Below are positions 1-6,949 of a stretch of DNA of 9,423 nucleotides, piece after piece (the stretch's first letter is position 1; each line of letters opens with the position of its first letter). This DNA comes from an uncultured Bacilli bacterium (GTDB taxonomy: Bacteria > Bacillota_I > Bacilli_A > RF39 > UBA660), in contig CAKPAT010000049.1 of assembly GCA_934133155.1 (NCBI GenBank), positions 1 to 9,423 of the forward strand, given 5' to 3'. The position numbers and the translations under genes are program-made. Below the pieces are notes generated by a model, which saw only the letters and a program-made list of their open reading frames with translations, ran no database searches and was not told the origin of the DNA.

Positions 1-3000
1 TTACTCTTGTAGTAATCTCTTCTGAAATATTACCAGCTTTATCAATACATCTAAATTTAATATTTTCATCACGATTAGCTGTAAATGTAATTGTACCAGC
101 ACCATTAGAAGTAGTTAAATCGCTTGTTGTCCAAGCACCATTTTCATACCATTCGTATCTATCAATACCGCTTCCCTCTTCATGAGCAGTTATTGTAACT
201 TTAACATTTGAATTTGTCCAAGCACCATTAGAAGAATTAGTAATTTTTAAATTATCAGGAGCAGTTTTATCAGCAGATTTAGCAACATAACTAACATCGT
301 CTGATAATTTAACCACAGTAGAAGCTAAAGTACCAACATCTTCATTACCAATAAAATAACCTAAAGCAGTATATCCTGCCTTTGGAGTAATTGTAGGCAA
401 AGTAATATCACAGCTCTGTCTATTATTCCAAATATCACAAGTTAAAGAAGTTTTCCCAAGCAGACTTGTATTACTATCCTTACTAAAGTTAGCCGTAACA
501 GTCTTTTTAGTAATTGCATAAAAACTCATATCAGAAGATATATCTAAATTATTAAGTGGTTTATATGTAGCACTGTGAGAATCATCAGACAAATCAAAGC
601 CAACAATTTCAAAACCACTTCTTACAATAGAAGGCGTTTTAATAGAGCAACTTGTCTCAGAATTATACTTATAACACGAAACATTTTCCATAGAAACTGT
701 TGCCCCATTACCATTAAATACAGCAACTAAAGGGGTATCATTACGTATAATCGCATAATAAACAGTATTAGCAGAAACCTCTTTTGATGTATTTTGGTTC
801 CATACACTCGTTTTAGCGGTTGAAGAATTATTAAAACCAACCACACTATAATTAGATCCTGCATTGACCAAAGGGCTTATAACAGAGCATGTAGTATTTG
901 AATTATAAATGTTACAAACTCTTTGAACATTACTTTTAACCGAAACACCTGTTTCGTTAGTTAAAGAATACGCATTATTTAAATTAAAATCAATTCTAAC
1001 AGTTTTACTAGTAATTGCATACCAATTAGAATTATTATCAATCAAAAGTTTTTTACTATTAACATCATAATTCTCATTATTAACTGTACTGTCAGCAGAA
1101 ATATTAAATCCAACTAAGTTAAAGCCCGTTCTTGTAACTGTAGGAGCCGTAACTGCACAAGTTTTATCTTGTTTAGCTCCATTATAAGCAGCAGGAATCG
1201 TACATTTAGCACTACTAGTAGATAAACTGGCACCATTACCATTAAATGAAGCTATATAAATTTTAGATGGTGCCCTTGTAATTGCATAATAAATTGTGTC
1301 ACTGCTAATTTCTTTTAAAGATAAAGTACTCCAACTACTGTTTGTAGCAGAAGAAGAAGTATTAAACCCAACTATATTTGGAGTATTCGCACTTGCCTTT
1401 ATATCTGGAGAAGTAATACTACATGAAGTATCCTGTTTTTCCAAATTATAAACCGCAGGTATTGTACATGTTCTTTTAACATTACTACTTACCAAAATAC
1501 CATTTTCATCAGTCAAAGAAGAAGCACCATTAAGCTTAAACGTAACCGTTCTAATAACCTCTTCTTTTCTATAAATAGCATATAAAGTAATATTACTCTT
1601 GCCAGCTCTTAAACTAGATAATCCGTTATGTGCATTTTTATCCGTATTCCAACCAACAAATTTATAATCTTTTTTAGTAGATGTAACAGTTAAATCAATT
1701 AAAGAATCCTCATCAGTAACGCCTTTTTCTAAGATTACAGAATCACCACCGTTAGTCTTATAATCATAAGTAATAACTCTGCCAATCTTTAAATTATAAC
1801 TACTAGTTTCAGAGTTTTTACCATCACTAACTGTCGCCGTAATAACACCAGAGTCCGTAAACTTAACATTTACAGTGTCACTTGTTACTTCTTTAGTTAC
1901 ACCATCTTTAACATAAGAACATTTAAAAGTACTTCCGCATCCAGAAGGATAAGTAATCGTAACAGTTTTAACCGTATCACCTTTCTCATCAAAAGTAGGA
2001 GCACTTAAATTTTTGGTAGTAATATAAAGTGTATTAGAATCACCAACTCCGCCATTTTTTGTAGTAACACGTGTTTTAACCTCATAAGTCTTATTTGTAT
2101 CTAAATTTTTAAAGACATAAGTATCACTGTTAGAAGTTTCGTAAGTCTTTCCGCCATCTTTAGAATATTCATATTTCAAAATACCACTATCTGCATACTT
2201 AACACTAGATTTAACTGTAATAGAATTAGAAGTACTAGTTCCTGTTATCGTAATAACTGGATTGTCCTTCTTAGTTTCATTCAAACAGTTATTTGTTTTA
2301 TTAACCTTGCTAATATTACTTCCAGTAAACATATCAGTATGATTAGTTACAGAATCATAAACAAAATTTTCTGAAACATTAATTGTAAGTAAACTTTTAG
2401 TATCCGCAAACATACGATACATATCATTTACCATACGTGTATTAAAGGAACACAAATTAAGTTTTTTAATGCTGTCCATACCATCAAACATACTATTCAT
2501 ATTTTTAACATAAACAGTATCAAAATTATTAACATATAAACTTTCAAGGCCATAGCACCCTTTAAACATCTCATGCATGTCAGTTGCTTTAGAAGTCTTA
2601 AATGTATTTAAATCAAGTTCCTTAAGTTTAATGTCATTTAAAAACATTGCCGAAAGATCACTAGCATTTTCTGCCGCAAACTTAATATTAATATTTTCCA
2701 AATTAGTCATATCTGCAAACATTTTTGCTAAACTTGAAGCTTTTCTAGTATCAAAATTAGAAACATCTAAACTAGAAATTTTCTTTAAAGAAGCAAACAT
2801 CAAAGACATATTTGTAACTTTTCTAGTATCAAACTTAGAAACATCTAACGATTTTAAACTTTCACAAAGATAAAACATCCTTTGCATATTTAAAACATTT
2901 TTTGTGTTAAAGCTAGATAAATTAATAGAAGTTAAACCAGTATCTCCTTCAAACATCGAAGCCATATCTAAAACATTAGAAGTATCAAAGTCAGATAAAT

Positions 3001-3844
3001 CTAAAGAAGTAATACCTGGGTTAAACGCAAACATTGAAGCCATATCAGAAGTTTTAGAAGTATCAAGTCCTTTTAAACTAACAGAAGTTAAATTAGGAAA
3101 AGAAGCAAATAAACTTTTTGCATTAGTATTTGTATAAACCTTACCTTCTCCACCAATATAAAGTTTATAACTTCCATTATCATTCATAATCCACGCCATA
3201 ACAGATTCATTTTTCTCATTAGAAACATCCCATGACGCTACCGCATCACTTGGTACAGTCTTAGTTGTTAAAACATTAATACTTGTAATTTTATTTCTAT
3301 ATTCATCTTGCCAAAAAGCATAAGAATTGTCTAAACTCATCATAATAGGCGCATAAGAATTTTCAGAAGAACCTTTGTCAGACAAATAATAAAATACCGT
3401 ATTATACCTATAAGCCTGTGTTAAGTTAGAACTATCTAAATACATTTGTAAATTCAAATAGCATTCATAAAGGCCATCATCTTTCATTGAACAAGAATTT
3501 CCCATAGAAGATTTAGAATTAATTGTAACCGTCTCTGGCATATTATATTTTTGGCCATCAATCGTAATCAAACTTTTGCCAGAATCGATTATAACCGGTT
3601 TACCGTTAATTGTATAAGATTGATCATCGATCTTTTCAACATTCGTAATTTCATTTTTATCAATTAAGCTATTAATCTCTTTAGAAATAATCGCATTTTT
3701 ATTCTGTACGGCCGTCTTAACAGTTGTAACTGTAAAAACATCTTTTAAATCAATAACAACTTCAAATAAAAGTACAACAACAATCATTGTTAAAGTAAAA
3801 GATGCAAGTAGTTCAACAACTGTAAAACCTTTGTTATTCTTCAT
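1..3844 (-). CDS. Giant prepilin-headed BspA/DUF285 leucine-rich-repeat surface protein (3' end outside window)
   Basis: Minus-strand reading frame from ATG at 3844 with no stop to the window edge: 1281 residues visible, C-terminus missing. It opens with a class III prepilin signal: short basic leader MKNNKG, cleavage after Gly6, Phe7 as mature residue 1, Glu11 at +5, then a hydrophobic helix to about residue 31. Residues 34-195 form a pilin-like/linker region with Cys118 and Cys128. About 196-253 is the usual BspA N-cap (SWDVS, LYIGGEG), and 254-512 is ten DUF285 repeats. After that come an Fn3-like domain (~529-611), an Ig-like domain (~613-688), a Flg_new-like module ending ALYAIY-like (~689-760), five Cys-paired beta repeats (~764-1190) and an Ig-like domain from ~1194. 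The start has GGAAG 9 nt upstream, and the gene follows the pseudopilin by 4 nt. The family parts are established; their combination as a pilus-borne adhesin is inference. Confidence 0.88.
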   Translation of the reverse strand, partial: MKNNKGFTVVELLASFTLTMIVVVLLFEVVIDLKDVFTVTTVKTAVQNKNAIISKEINSLIDKNEITNVEKIDDQSYTINGKPVIIDSGKSLITIDGQKYNMPETVTINSKSSMGNSCSMKDDGLYECYLNLQMYLDSSNLTQAYRYNTVFYYLSDKGSSENSYAPIMMSLDNSYAFWQDEYRNKITSINVLTTKTVPSDAVASWDVSNEKNESVMAWIMNDNGSYKLYIGGEGKVYTNTNAKSLFASFPNLTSVSLKGLDTSKTSDMASMFAFNPGITSLDLSDFDTSNVLDMASMFEGDTGLTSINLSSFNTKNVLNMQRMFYLCESLKSLDVSKFDTRKVTNMSLMFASLKKISSLDVSNFDTRKASSLAKMFADMTNLENINIKFAAENASDLSAMFLNDIKLKELDLNTFKTSKATDMHEMFKGCYGLESLYVNNFDTVYVKNMNSMFDGMDSIKKLNLCSFNTRMVNDMYRMFADTKSLLTINVSENFVYDSVTNHTDMFTGSNISKVNKTNNCLNETKKDNPVITITGTSTSNSITVKSSVKYADSGILKYEYSKDGGKTYETSNSDTYVFKNLDTNKTYEVKTRVTTKNGGVGDSNTLYITTKNLSAPTFDEKGDTVKTVTITYPSGCGSTFKCSYVKDGVTKEVTSDTVNVKFTDSGVITATVSDGKNSETSSYNLKIGRVITYDYKTNGGDSVILEKGVTDEDSLIDLTVTSTKKDYKFVGWNTDKNAHNGLSSLRAGKSNITLYAIYRKEEVIRTVTFKLNGASSLTDENGILVSSNVKRTCTIPAVYNLEKQDTSCSITSPDIKASANTPNIVGFNTSSSATNSSWSTLSLKEISSDTIYYAITRAPSKIYIASFNGNGASLSTSSAKCTIPAAYNGAKQDKTCAVTAPTVTRTGFNLVGFNISADSTVNNENYDVNSKKLLIDNNSNWYAITSKTVRIDFNLNNAYSLTNETGVSVKSNVQRVCNIYNSNTTCSVISPLVNAGSNYSVVGFNNSSTAKTSVWNQNTSKEVSANTVYYAIIRNDTPLVAVFNGNGATVSMENVSCYKYNSETSCSIKTPSIVRSGFEIVGFDLSDDSHSATYKPLNNLDISSDMSFYAITKKTVTANFSKDSNTSLLGKTSLTCDIWNNRQSCDITLPTITPKAGYTALGYFIGNEDVGTLASTVVKLSDDVSYVAKSADKTAPDNLKITNSSNGAWTNSNVKVTITAHEEGSGIDRYEWYENGAWTTSDLTTSNGAGTITFTANRDENIKFRCIDKAGNISEEITTRV
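275..1555 (-). repeat. Five cysteine-paired beta-repeat units in the giant pilin-like protein
   Basis: Residues ~764-1190 hold five related units of about 75-95 residues. Each has a Cys pair 10-16 residues apart (C793/C808, C881/C896, C977/C986, C1057/C1066, C1136/C1145), then a T/S-P or L-P turn, a (V/L)G(F/Y) strand and, near the end, a YA(I/V)-type strand. Units 1 and 3 share an F.LN.A.SLT.E.G pattern, while units 2 and 4 share FNGNGA, so an ancestral two-unit block seems to have been duplicated. Unit 5 is more divergent. Disulfide formation within each unit is inferred. Confidence 0.75.
2309..3085 (-). repeat. Ten tandem 78-bp units encoding DUF285/BspA leucine-rich repeats
   Basis: Residues 254-512 of the giant pilin-like protein are ten consecutive 26-residue units with the pattern S-L-D-x-S-x-F-D-T-x-x-V-x-x-M-x-x-M-F. 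Unit starts are residues 254, 280, 306, 332, 358, 384, 409, 435, 461 and 487; the sixth unit is one residue short. Neighbouring units stay close at DNA level: two segments near 2740-2850 share the words for FDTRK and for LDVS. This is the DUF285 (PF03382) type of repeat found in BspA-like adhesins. Confidence 0.9.
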
Positions 3845-3848
3845 AATT

Positions 3849-4397
3849 CTACACTTCCTTTTTAGTATTATCAATTGCAATGGTTGCAAACGTGCCATCA
3901 TTAAACTCGCCAATAAGTCTACCCTTGCCATCAATCTTTACCGTTTTTATCTTATTAATAAAATCTTTCATCGATTCGTCAATATTACTATCCTCATTTT
4001 TATTCAAATAATCCTTAATAATATCAATATCAGAATCCGTATAAATTAATTTTTTAAGGCGCGTTGCATCAGCAATTTTCTCACAAAAACTTCTATTTTC
4101 TGCTTTCAAAGATAAATTATCGTTGCACGTTCCACTCTCATTTTCTTCTTCATAAATAATCAAATACATCTTCCCGTTAAGTTGATTTCTTAAAGTATTA
4201 TTTTCATCCTGTGCGTTAAGTAAATAAGACTCCATCGCCCCTAAATCATAAATAGATTCCACATTATTATAATTATAACTATTTTTAAATGACGTCATTA
4301 AATTTTGAAACTGGACAAATAAAAAAATTAAAACAGTCAAAACAAAAGTTGAAACAACCAATGACTCAGCAAGTAAAAAGCCTCTATTGTTTGACAT
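3849..4397 (-). CDS. Type IV pilin-like minor pseudopilin
   Basis: A 182-residue protein with a prepilin N-terminus: leader MSNNRG, cleavage after Gly6, Phe7 as +1, Glu11 at +5, and a hydrophobic helix over about residues 7-30. The rest is a soluble, mostly polar domain with a Cys pair (91 and 105), a lysine/aspartate-rich helical middle and a C-terminal beta-like end (KGRLIGEFNDGTFATIAI), as in minor pilins. Such proteins are processed by a prepilin peptidase and packed into a pilus or pseudopilus. The ATG at 4397 is supported by GAGGGG about 7 nt upstream. The stop is only 4 nt before the ATG of the giant pilin-like gene, so the two are almost certainly co-transcribed. It has no family-specific signature that tells which minor pilin it is. 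Confidence 0.85.
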   Translation of the reverse strand: MSNNRGFLLAESLVVSTFVLTVLIFLFVQFQNLMTSFKNSYNYNNVESIYDLGAMESYLLNAQDENNTLRNQLNGKMYLIIYEEENESGTCNDNLSLKAENRSFCEKIADATRLKKLIYTDSDIDIIKDYLNKNEDSNIDESMKDFINKIKTVKIDGKGRLIGEFNDGTFATIAIDNTKKEV

Positions 4398-4423
4398 AAT
4401 TTATCCCCTCTCACTATTTTTAA

Positions 4424-4452
4424 ATTGTAATTCTCTTAAATATATTATATAA
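4424..4452 (-). promoter_or_regulatory. Candidate promoter of the two-pilin operon, overlapping the ATPase promoter
   Basis: On the minus strand TACAAT (4429-4424) is preceded after 17 bp by TTATAT (4452-4447), a weak -35. The -10 lies 26 nt before the pseudopilin ATG. Its footprint nearly coincides with the plus-strand promoter, with each -10 sitting on the other's -35. The poor -35 keeps confidence low. Confidence 0.35.
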
Positions 4453-4453
4453 T
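4425..4453 (+). promoter_or_regulatory. Sigma-A-type promoter of the assembly ATPase
   Basis: TTGTAA at 4425-4430, a 17-bp spacer and a perfect TATAAT at 4448-4453, followed by a roughly 45-nt leader and AAGGAG at 4491-4496, 9 nt before the ATG. This is the best plus-strand promoter in the divergent intergenic region. Confidence 0.7.
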
Positions 4454-4455
4454 AC

Positions 4456-4481
4456 ATTTAGGATAAAATCTAGTCCTAAGT
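4456..4481. promoter_or_regulatory. Inverted repeat just downstream of the ATPase -10
   Basis: TTAGGA (4458-4463) and TCCTAA (4474-4479) are perfect 6-bp arms around a 10-nt spacer. They extend to 8 bp with one mismatch. The repeat lies about 5 bp after the -10, at the expected transcription start and early leader of the ATPase transcript. It could be a repressor operator or a 5' leader hairpin; the sequence does not decide. Confidence 0.4.
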
Positions 4482-4505
4482 AAAGATAAAAAGGAGAAAT
4501 GTTAT

Positions 4506-5819
4506 ATGCTAAAAACATTCGATTTTGAGCTTATGCCCGTTGTTGACATCGTAAATGATATTTTAGTCGACGCCGCTAAAAAAGGTGCAAGTGATATTCA
4601 CTTTGACCCATTCGAAGATCATCTACTAGTTAGAATAAGAATTGACGGAATATTACTAGATTACACAGAAGTGCCAAACTCAATCAAAGATTATTTAGTA
4701 ACCCGTATCAAAACAATATCAAGAATGAACATAACAGAATCAAGACTTCCACAAGATGGTGCAATCAAAACAAATCTACAAGGGATTGACCTAGACCTTC
4801 GTGTATCATGCCTTCCAGTAAGTAACGGTGAAAAAATAGTTATCCGTATTTTGGACTATTCAAGAAGTATGGCAGGAATAACCGAACTAGGATTCAGTGA
4901 AGAAAATTATAAAAAAATAATTGATATGATTAACATACCAAACGGAATAATACTAGTAACCGGAGCAACCGGTTCAGGAAAATCAACAACCGTTTATTCA
5001 ATACTTCAGTACTTAAATAGATCAACCACAAACATAATCACTGTAGAAGACCCAATAGAAATGGATATATCTGGAATAAATCAAGTACAAGTAAATAGTA
5101 AAATTGGTTTAACATTTGCTGCAGCCTTGCGTTCAATCTTAAGGCAAGACCCAAACATCATCATGATAGGAGAAATCCGTGATACAGAAACTGCTAAAAT
5201 AGCCGTAAGAGCATCAATCACCGGACACTTAGTACTTTCAACAATTCATACAAATAACTCACTAAACACCATCGAAAGACTTATCGATATGGATGTTCAA
5301 AGATATTTGCTAGCCTCATCACTAGAAGGAGTTGTATCACAAAAATTAGCTAGAAAGTTATGTCCAAAATGTAAAGTAAAAAGAAAAACAACACCTTATG
5401 AAAAAACAATATTTAAAACAGTATTAGGAAAAGACATTGAAGAAGTATATGATACTGAAGGATGTGCCGAATGTCATGAAGGATATAAAGGAAGAATTGC
5501 TATTCACGAAGTACTTAGAATAAACCAAAGTATCCGTGACGCCATTGCCAATAACGAGTCTAAAGAAAAAATAAGAGATATGGTATACAATTCAGGAGTT
5601 ATCACCATGCTTCAAGATGGACTTCAAAAAGTAGTAGAAGGTTATACAACGTTTGAAGAAATACTAAAACTAATCGAATTAGATGATGATGCTTCTACAA
5701 ATTCAGATTTAAAAGAAGCTATTCAAGAAACTAAAACAGCACTAGATGCTAAAAGTCAAAAAGAAATATCAAACGAAGAATTTTTAGGGAAACGTGAAAA
5801 CGAAATCGAAACATTATAA
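4506..5819 (+). CDS. PilB/GspE-family type IV pilus assembly ATPase
   Basis: A 437-residue hexameric secretion ATPase that would power pilin extraction and assembly at the cytoplasmic membrane. It begins almost directly with the PAS-like N2 domain (~9-115; ASDIHFDP at 28-35, RIRIDG 43-48). It carries Walker A GATGSGKST (153-161), the Asp box ITVEDP (178-183), Walker B IIMIGEIRD (218-226) and the His box GHLVLSTIHTN (240-250). A zinc tetracysteine follows (C286, C289, C320, C323), as in GspE/PilB. The usual GspE/PilB N1 domain is absent, so the protein is nearer to ComGA in size. Residues ~391-437 form an extra charged tail rich in E, D and K. The start has AAGGAG 9 nt upstream. It is divergent from two prepilin genes, which supports a pilus or competence-pseudopilus role. 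Retraction (PilT) is unlikely because of the zinc motif and GspE-like C-terminus. Confidence 0.93.
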   Translation: MLKTFDFELMPVVDIVNDILVDAAKKGASDIHFDPFEDHLLVRIRIDGILLDYTEVPNSIKDYLVTRIKTISRMNITESRLPQDGAIKTNLQGIDLDLRVSCLPVSNGEKIVIRILDYSRSMAGITELGFSEENYKKIIDMINIPNGIILVTGATGSGKSTTVYSILQYLNRSTTNIITVEDPIEMDISGINQVQVNSKIGLTFAAALRSILRQDPNIIMIGEIRDTETAKIAVRASITGHLVLSTIHTNNSLNTIERLIDMDVQRYLLASSLEGVVSQKLARKLCPKCKVKRKTTPYEKTIFKTVLGKDIEEVYDTEGCAECHEGYKGRIAIHEVLRINQSIRDAIANNESKEKIRDMVYNSGVITMLQDGLQKVVEGYTTFEEILKLIELDDDASTNSDLKEAIQETKTALDAKSQKEISNEEFLGKRENEIETL

Positions 5820-5847
5820 AAACCACAGGCAAAACAGCTGTGGTTTT
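5819..5847. terminator. Bidirectional intrinsic terminator between convergent genes
   Basis: Perfect 10-bp arms AAAACCACAG (5819-5828) and CTGTGGTTTT (5838-5847) with a 9-nt loop. T runs follow on both strands. It overlaps the ATPase stop codon and lies 3 bp from the stop of the convergent FxLYD-like gene, so it can end both transcripts. Confidence 0.88.
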
Positions 5848-5850
5848 AAT

Positions 5851-6324
5851 TTACTTAGTAATTTCTTTTGAAACAATATTTTTAGTATCAATTTTAGCTT
5901 GAGCAGTAATAGTTCTAGTCTCATTAGGCTTAAGTTCATTACCAATAACACCAACTAAATTAATAACAGTATTACCATCCTTATCTTTTAAAGCAATGTT
6001 GACTTGTTCTTGATTAATATTCTCACTAGTAATATTTGTGACATTAGCAGTAAAAGTAGAATAGCCTTTCTCGGTAATCAAAGAAATATTATCAAACTTC
6101 ATGCCTTCATACTCAACTTCTTTAATTAAATCAGAAGCCGTATTAGCAACAGTCTGATTACCATCAACTTTACCGCCACCACCAGTACTATTGCTATTCA
6201 TATTTAAAACTAAAGCAATAGCAACAACAAAAATAATAACAGCCAAAACAGCAATCCATACATTCTTATTCTTAAACCATGGAGTTTTAGAAGTATCCTT
6301 TAAAATATCTTTTTCTTGTTTCAT
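5851..6324 (-). CDS. Membrane-anchored protein with extracellular FxLYD-like domain
   Basis: A 157-residue protein: basic/charged cytoplasmic N-tail (1-21), one transmembrane helix (about 22-41), a Ser/Gly linker (STGGGG) and an external beta domain (about 74-146; EYEGMKFDNISL, FTANVTNITSENI, LKPNETRTI). The domain resembles FxLYD/Ig-like folds of Bacillota surface proteins. The orientation follows the positive residues before the helix. I place the start at 6324. AGGGG lies 8 nt upstream there, whereas the in-frame ATG at 6354 overlaps the -10 box and has no ribosome binding site, so it cannot be in the transcript. The gene is convergent with the pilus ATPase and shares its terminator. Its function is unknown; a link to the pilus is possible only by position. 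Confidence 0.78.
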   Translation of the reverse strand: MKQEKDILKDTSKTPWFKNKNVWIAVLAVIIFVVAIALVLNMNSNSTGGGGKVDGNQTVANTASDLIKEVEYEGMKFDNISLITEKGYSTFTANVTNITSENINQEQVNIALKDKDGNTVINLVGVIGNELKPNETRTITAQAKIDTKNIVSKEITK

Positions 6325-6352
6325 ATTCAATTCCCCTACTTTCCTAAATATC

Positions 6353-6381
6353 ATTATAGAGAAATTTTTGACTTATTTCAA
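6353..6381 (-). promoter_or_regulatory. Near-consensus promoter of the FxLYD-like gene
   Basis: On the minus strand TTGAAA (6381-6376), a 17-bp spacer and TATAAT (6358-6353), about 22 nt before AGGGG and the ATG at 6324. It starts only 5 bp after the stop of the upstream 145-aa gene, so the FxLYD-like gene is transcribed independently, at least in part. Confidence 0.82.
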
Positions 6382-6386
6382 GATAG

Positions 6387-6824
6387 TTAAAGATATTTTT
6401 TTAGTTTTAACAAATATTCCTCTCCAAAATTCAAAAGTTCCTTGCCTAAATTAAGTATTTTTTTATCTAAAACTTTTTCATAATTATCAATCCTCTTAGT
6501 AATTTCTAAATTGCCCATAGTAATACCTTGAATAAGCATATCCGCAATATTCGCATCACTATTATCCATCATAACATCTTTTTTAATGCCCATAAAAGCC
6601 ATAACCTTACCCATCATGCCAGTTTTCTTAACGGGAGCATCATATTTTTTAAGCAATTTAGCACTTTCTTTTTCAAAACCATCATATTTTTTATGAAGTT
6701 CCTCTAAGAGAGGTTTTATCTTGCATTCCTTATTTTCTATTTCCTTTAATATATTTTTAGCACTTTCCTTACCCATATCACTTGTCTCATGTATATAATT
6801 TAAAAACTCTAAATTTTCATCCAT
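6387..6824 (-). CDS. Helical cytoplasmic protein of unknown function (clostridial four-helix-bundle type)
   Basis: A 145-residue protein with no signal peptide and no membrane helix. It is predominantly alpha-helical by eye, with heptad-like Lys/Glu/Leu patterning at about 18-62 and 105-145, split by a Gly/Met-rich segment (TGMMGKVMAFMGIKK, 68-82). The opening NLEFLNYIHETSDMG and the later IADMLIQGITMGNLEITK look like a small protein recurrent in Bacillota that is annotated as hypothetical or ferritin-like. I see no clear E-x-x-H metal-binding set, so no enzymatic role is claimed. The start at 6824 is supported by AAAGGGTGA 4 nt upstream. The clearest upstream promoter is 215 nt away and precedes a terminator-bearing leader, which hints at attenuation. 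The FxLYD-like gene follows closely but has its own promoter. Confidence 0.75.
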   Translation of the reverse strand: MDENLEFLNYIHETSDMGKESAKNILKEIENKECKIKPLLEELHKKYDGFEKESAKLLKKYDAPVKKTGMMGKVMAFMGIKKDVMMDNSDANIADMLIQGITMGNLEITKRIDNYEKVLDKKILNLGKELLNFGEEYLLKLKKYL

Positions 6825-6949
6825 AAAATCACCCTTTCAAAGCTTATTATGGATAAAAATAAGATCAATATACATTTTACAGCAATAAATATCTTAAAAT
6901 TAAAATACTTATCACATTTTTTTGTACTACTAAAATCAAAACAAGCGAC
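6825..6949. other. Non-coding stretch between the terminator of the small RNA and the 145-aa gene
   Basis: Very A/T-rich and without a convincing gene. On the minus strand it leads to AAAGGGTGA before the ATG at 6824. I looked for a separate promoter here: isolated -10-like words (TAAAAT, TATATT, CATAAT) exist, but none has a good -35 at 16-18 bp. Thus the 145-aa gene may depend on readthrough of the upstream terminator. Confidence 0.5.

Noticed and set aside
2309..3085. CRISPR-like periodicity
   Set aside because: The 78-bp period is in-frame protein repeats that vary in every unit, with no constant repeat and spacer structure.
2577..3137. Two plus-strand frames of 98 and 77 codons opposite the leucine-rich repeats
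   Set aside because: They run antisense to the DUF285 repeats of the large minus-strand gene, mirror its repeat period, and have no ribosome binding sites.
3831..4049. Plus-strand 72-codon frame
   Set aside because: Antisense to the end of the pseudopilin gene; low-complexity I/N/F-rich translation with no supporting signals.
6191..6454. Plus-strand 87-codon frame
   Set aside because: Antisense to the FxLYD-like gene, its promoter and the end of the 145-aa gene.
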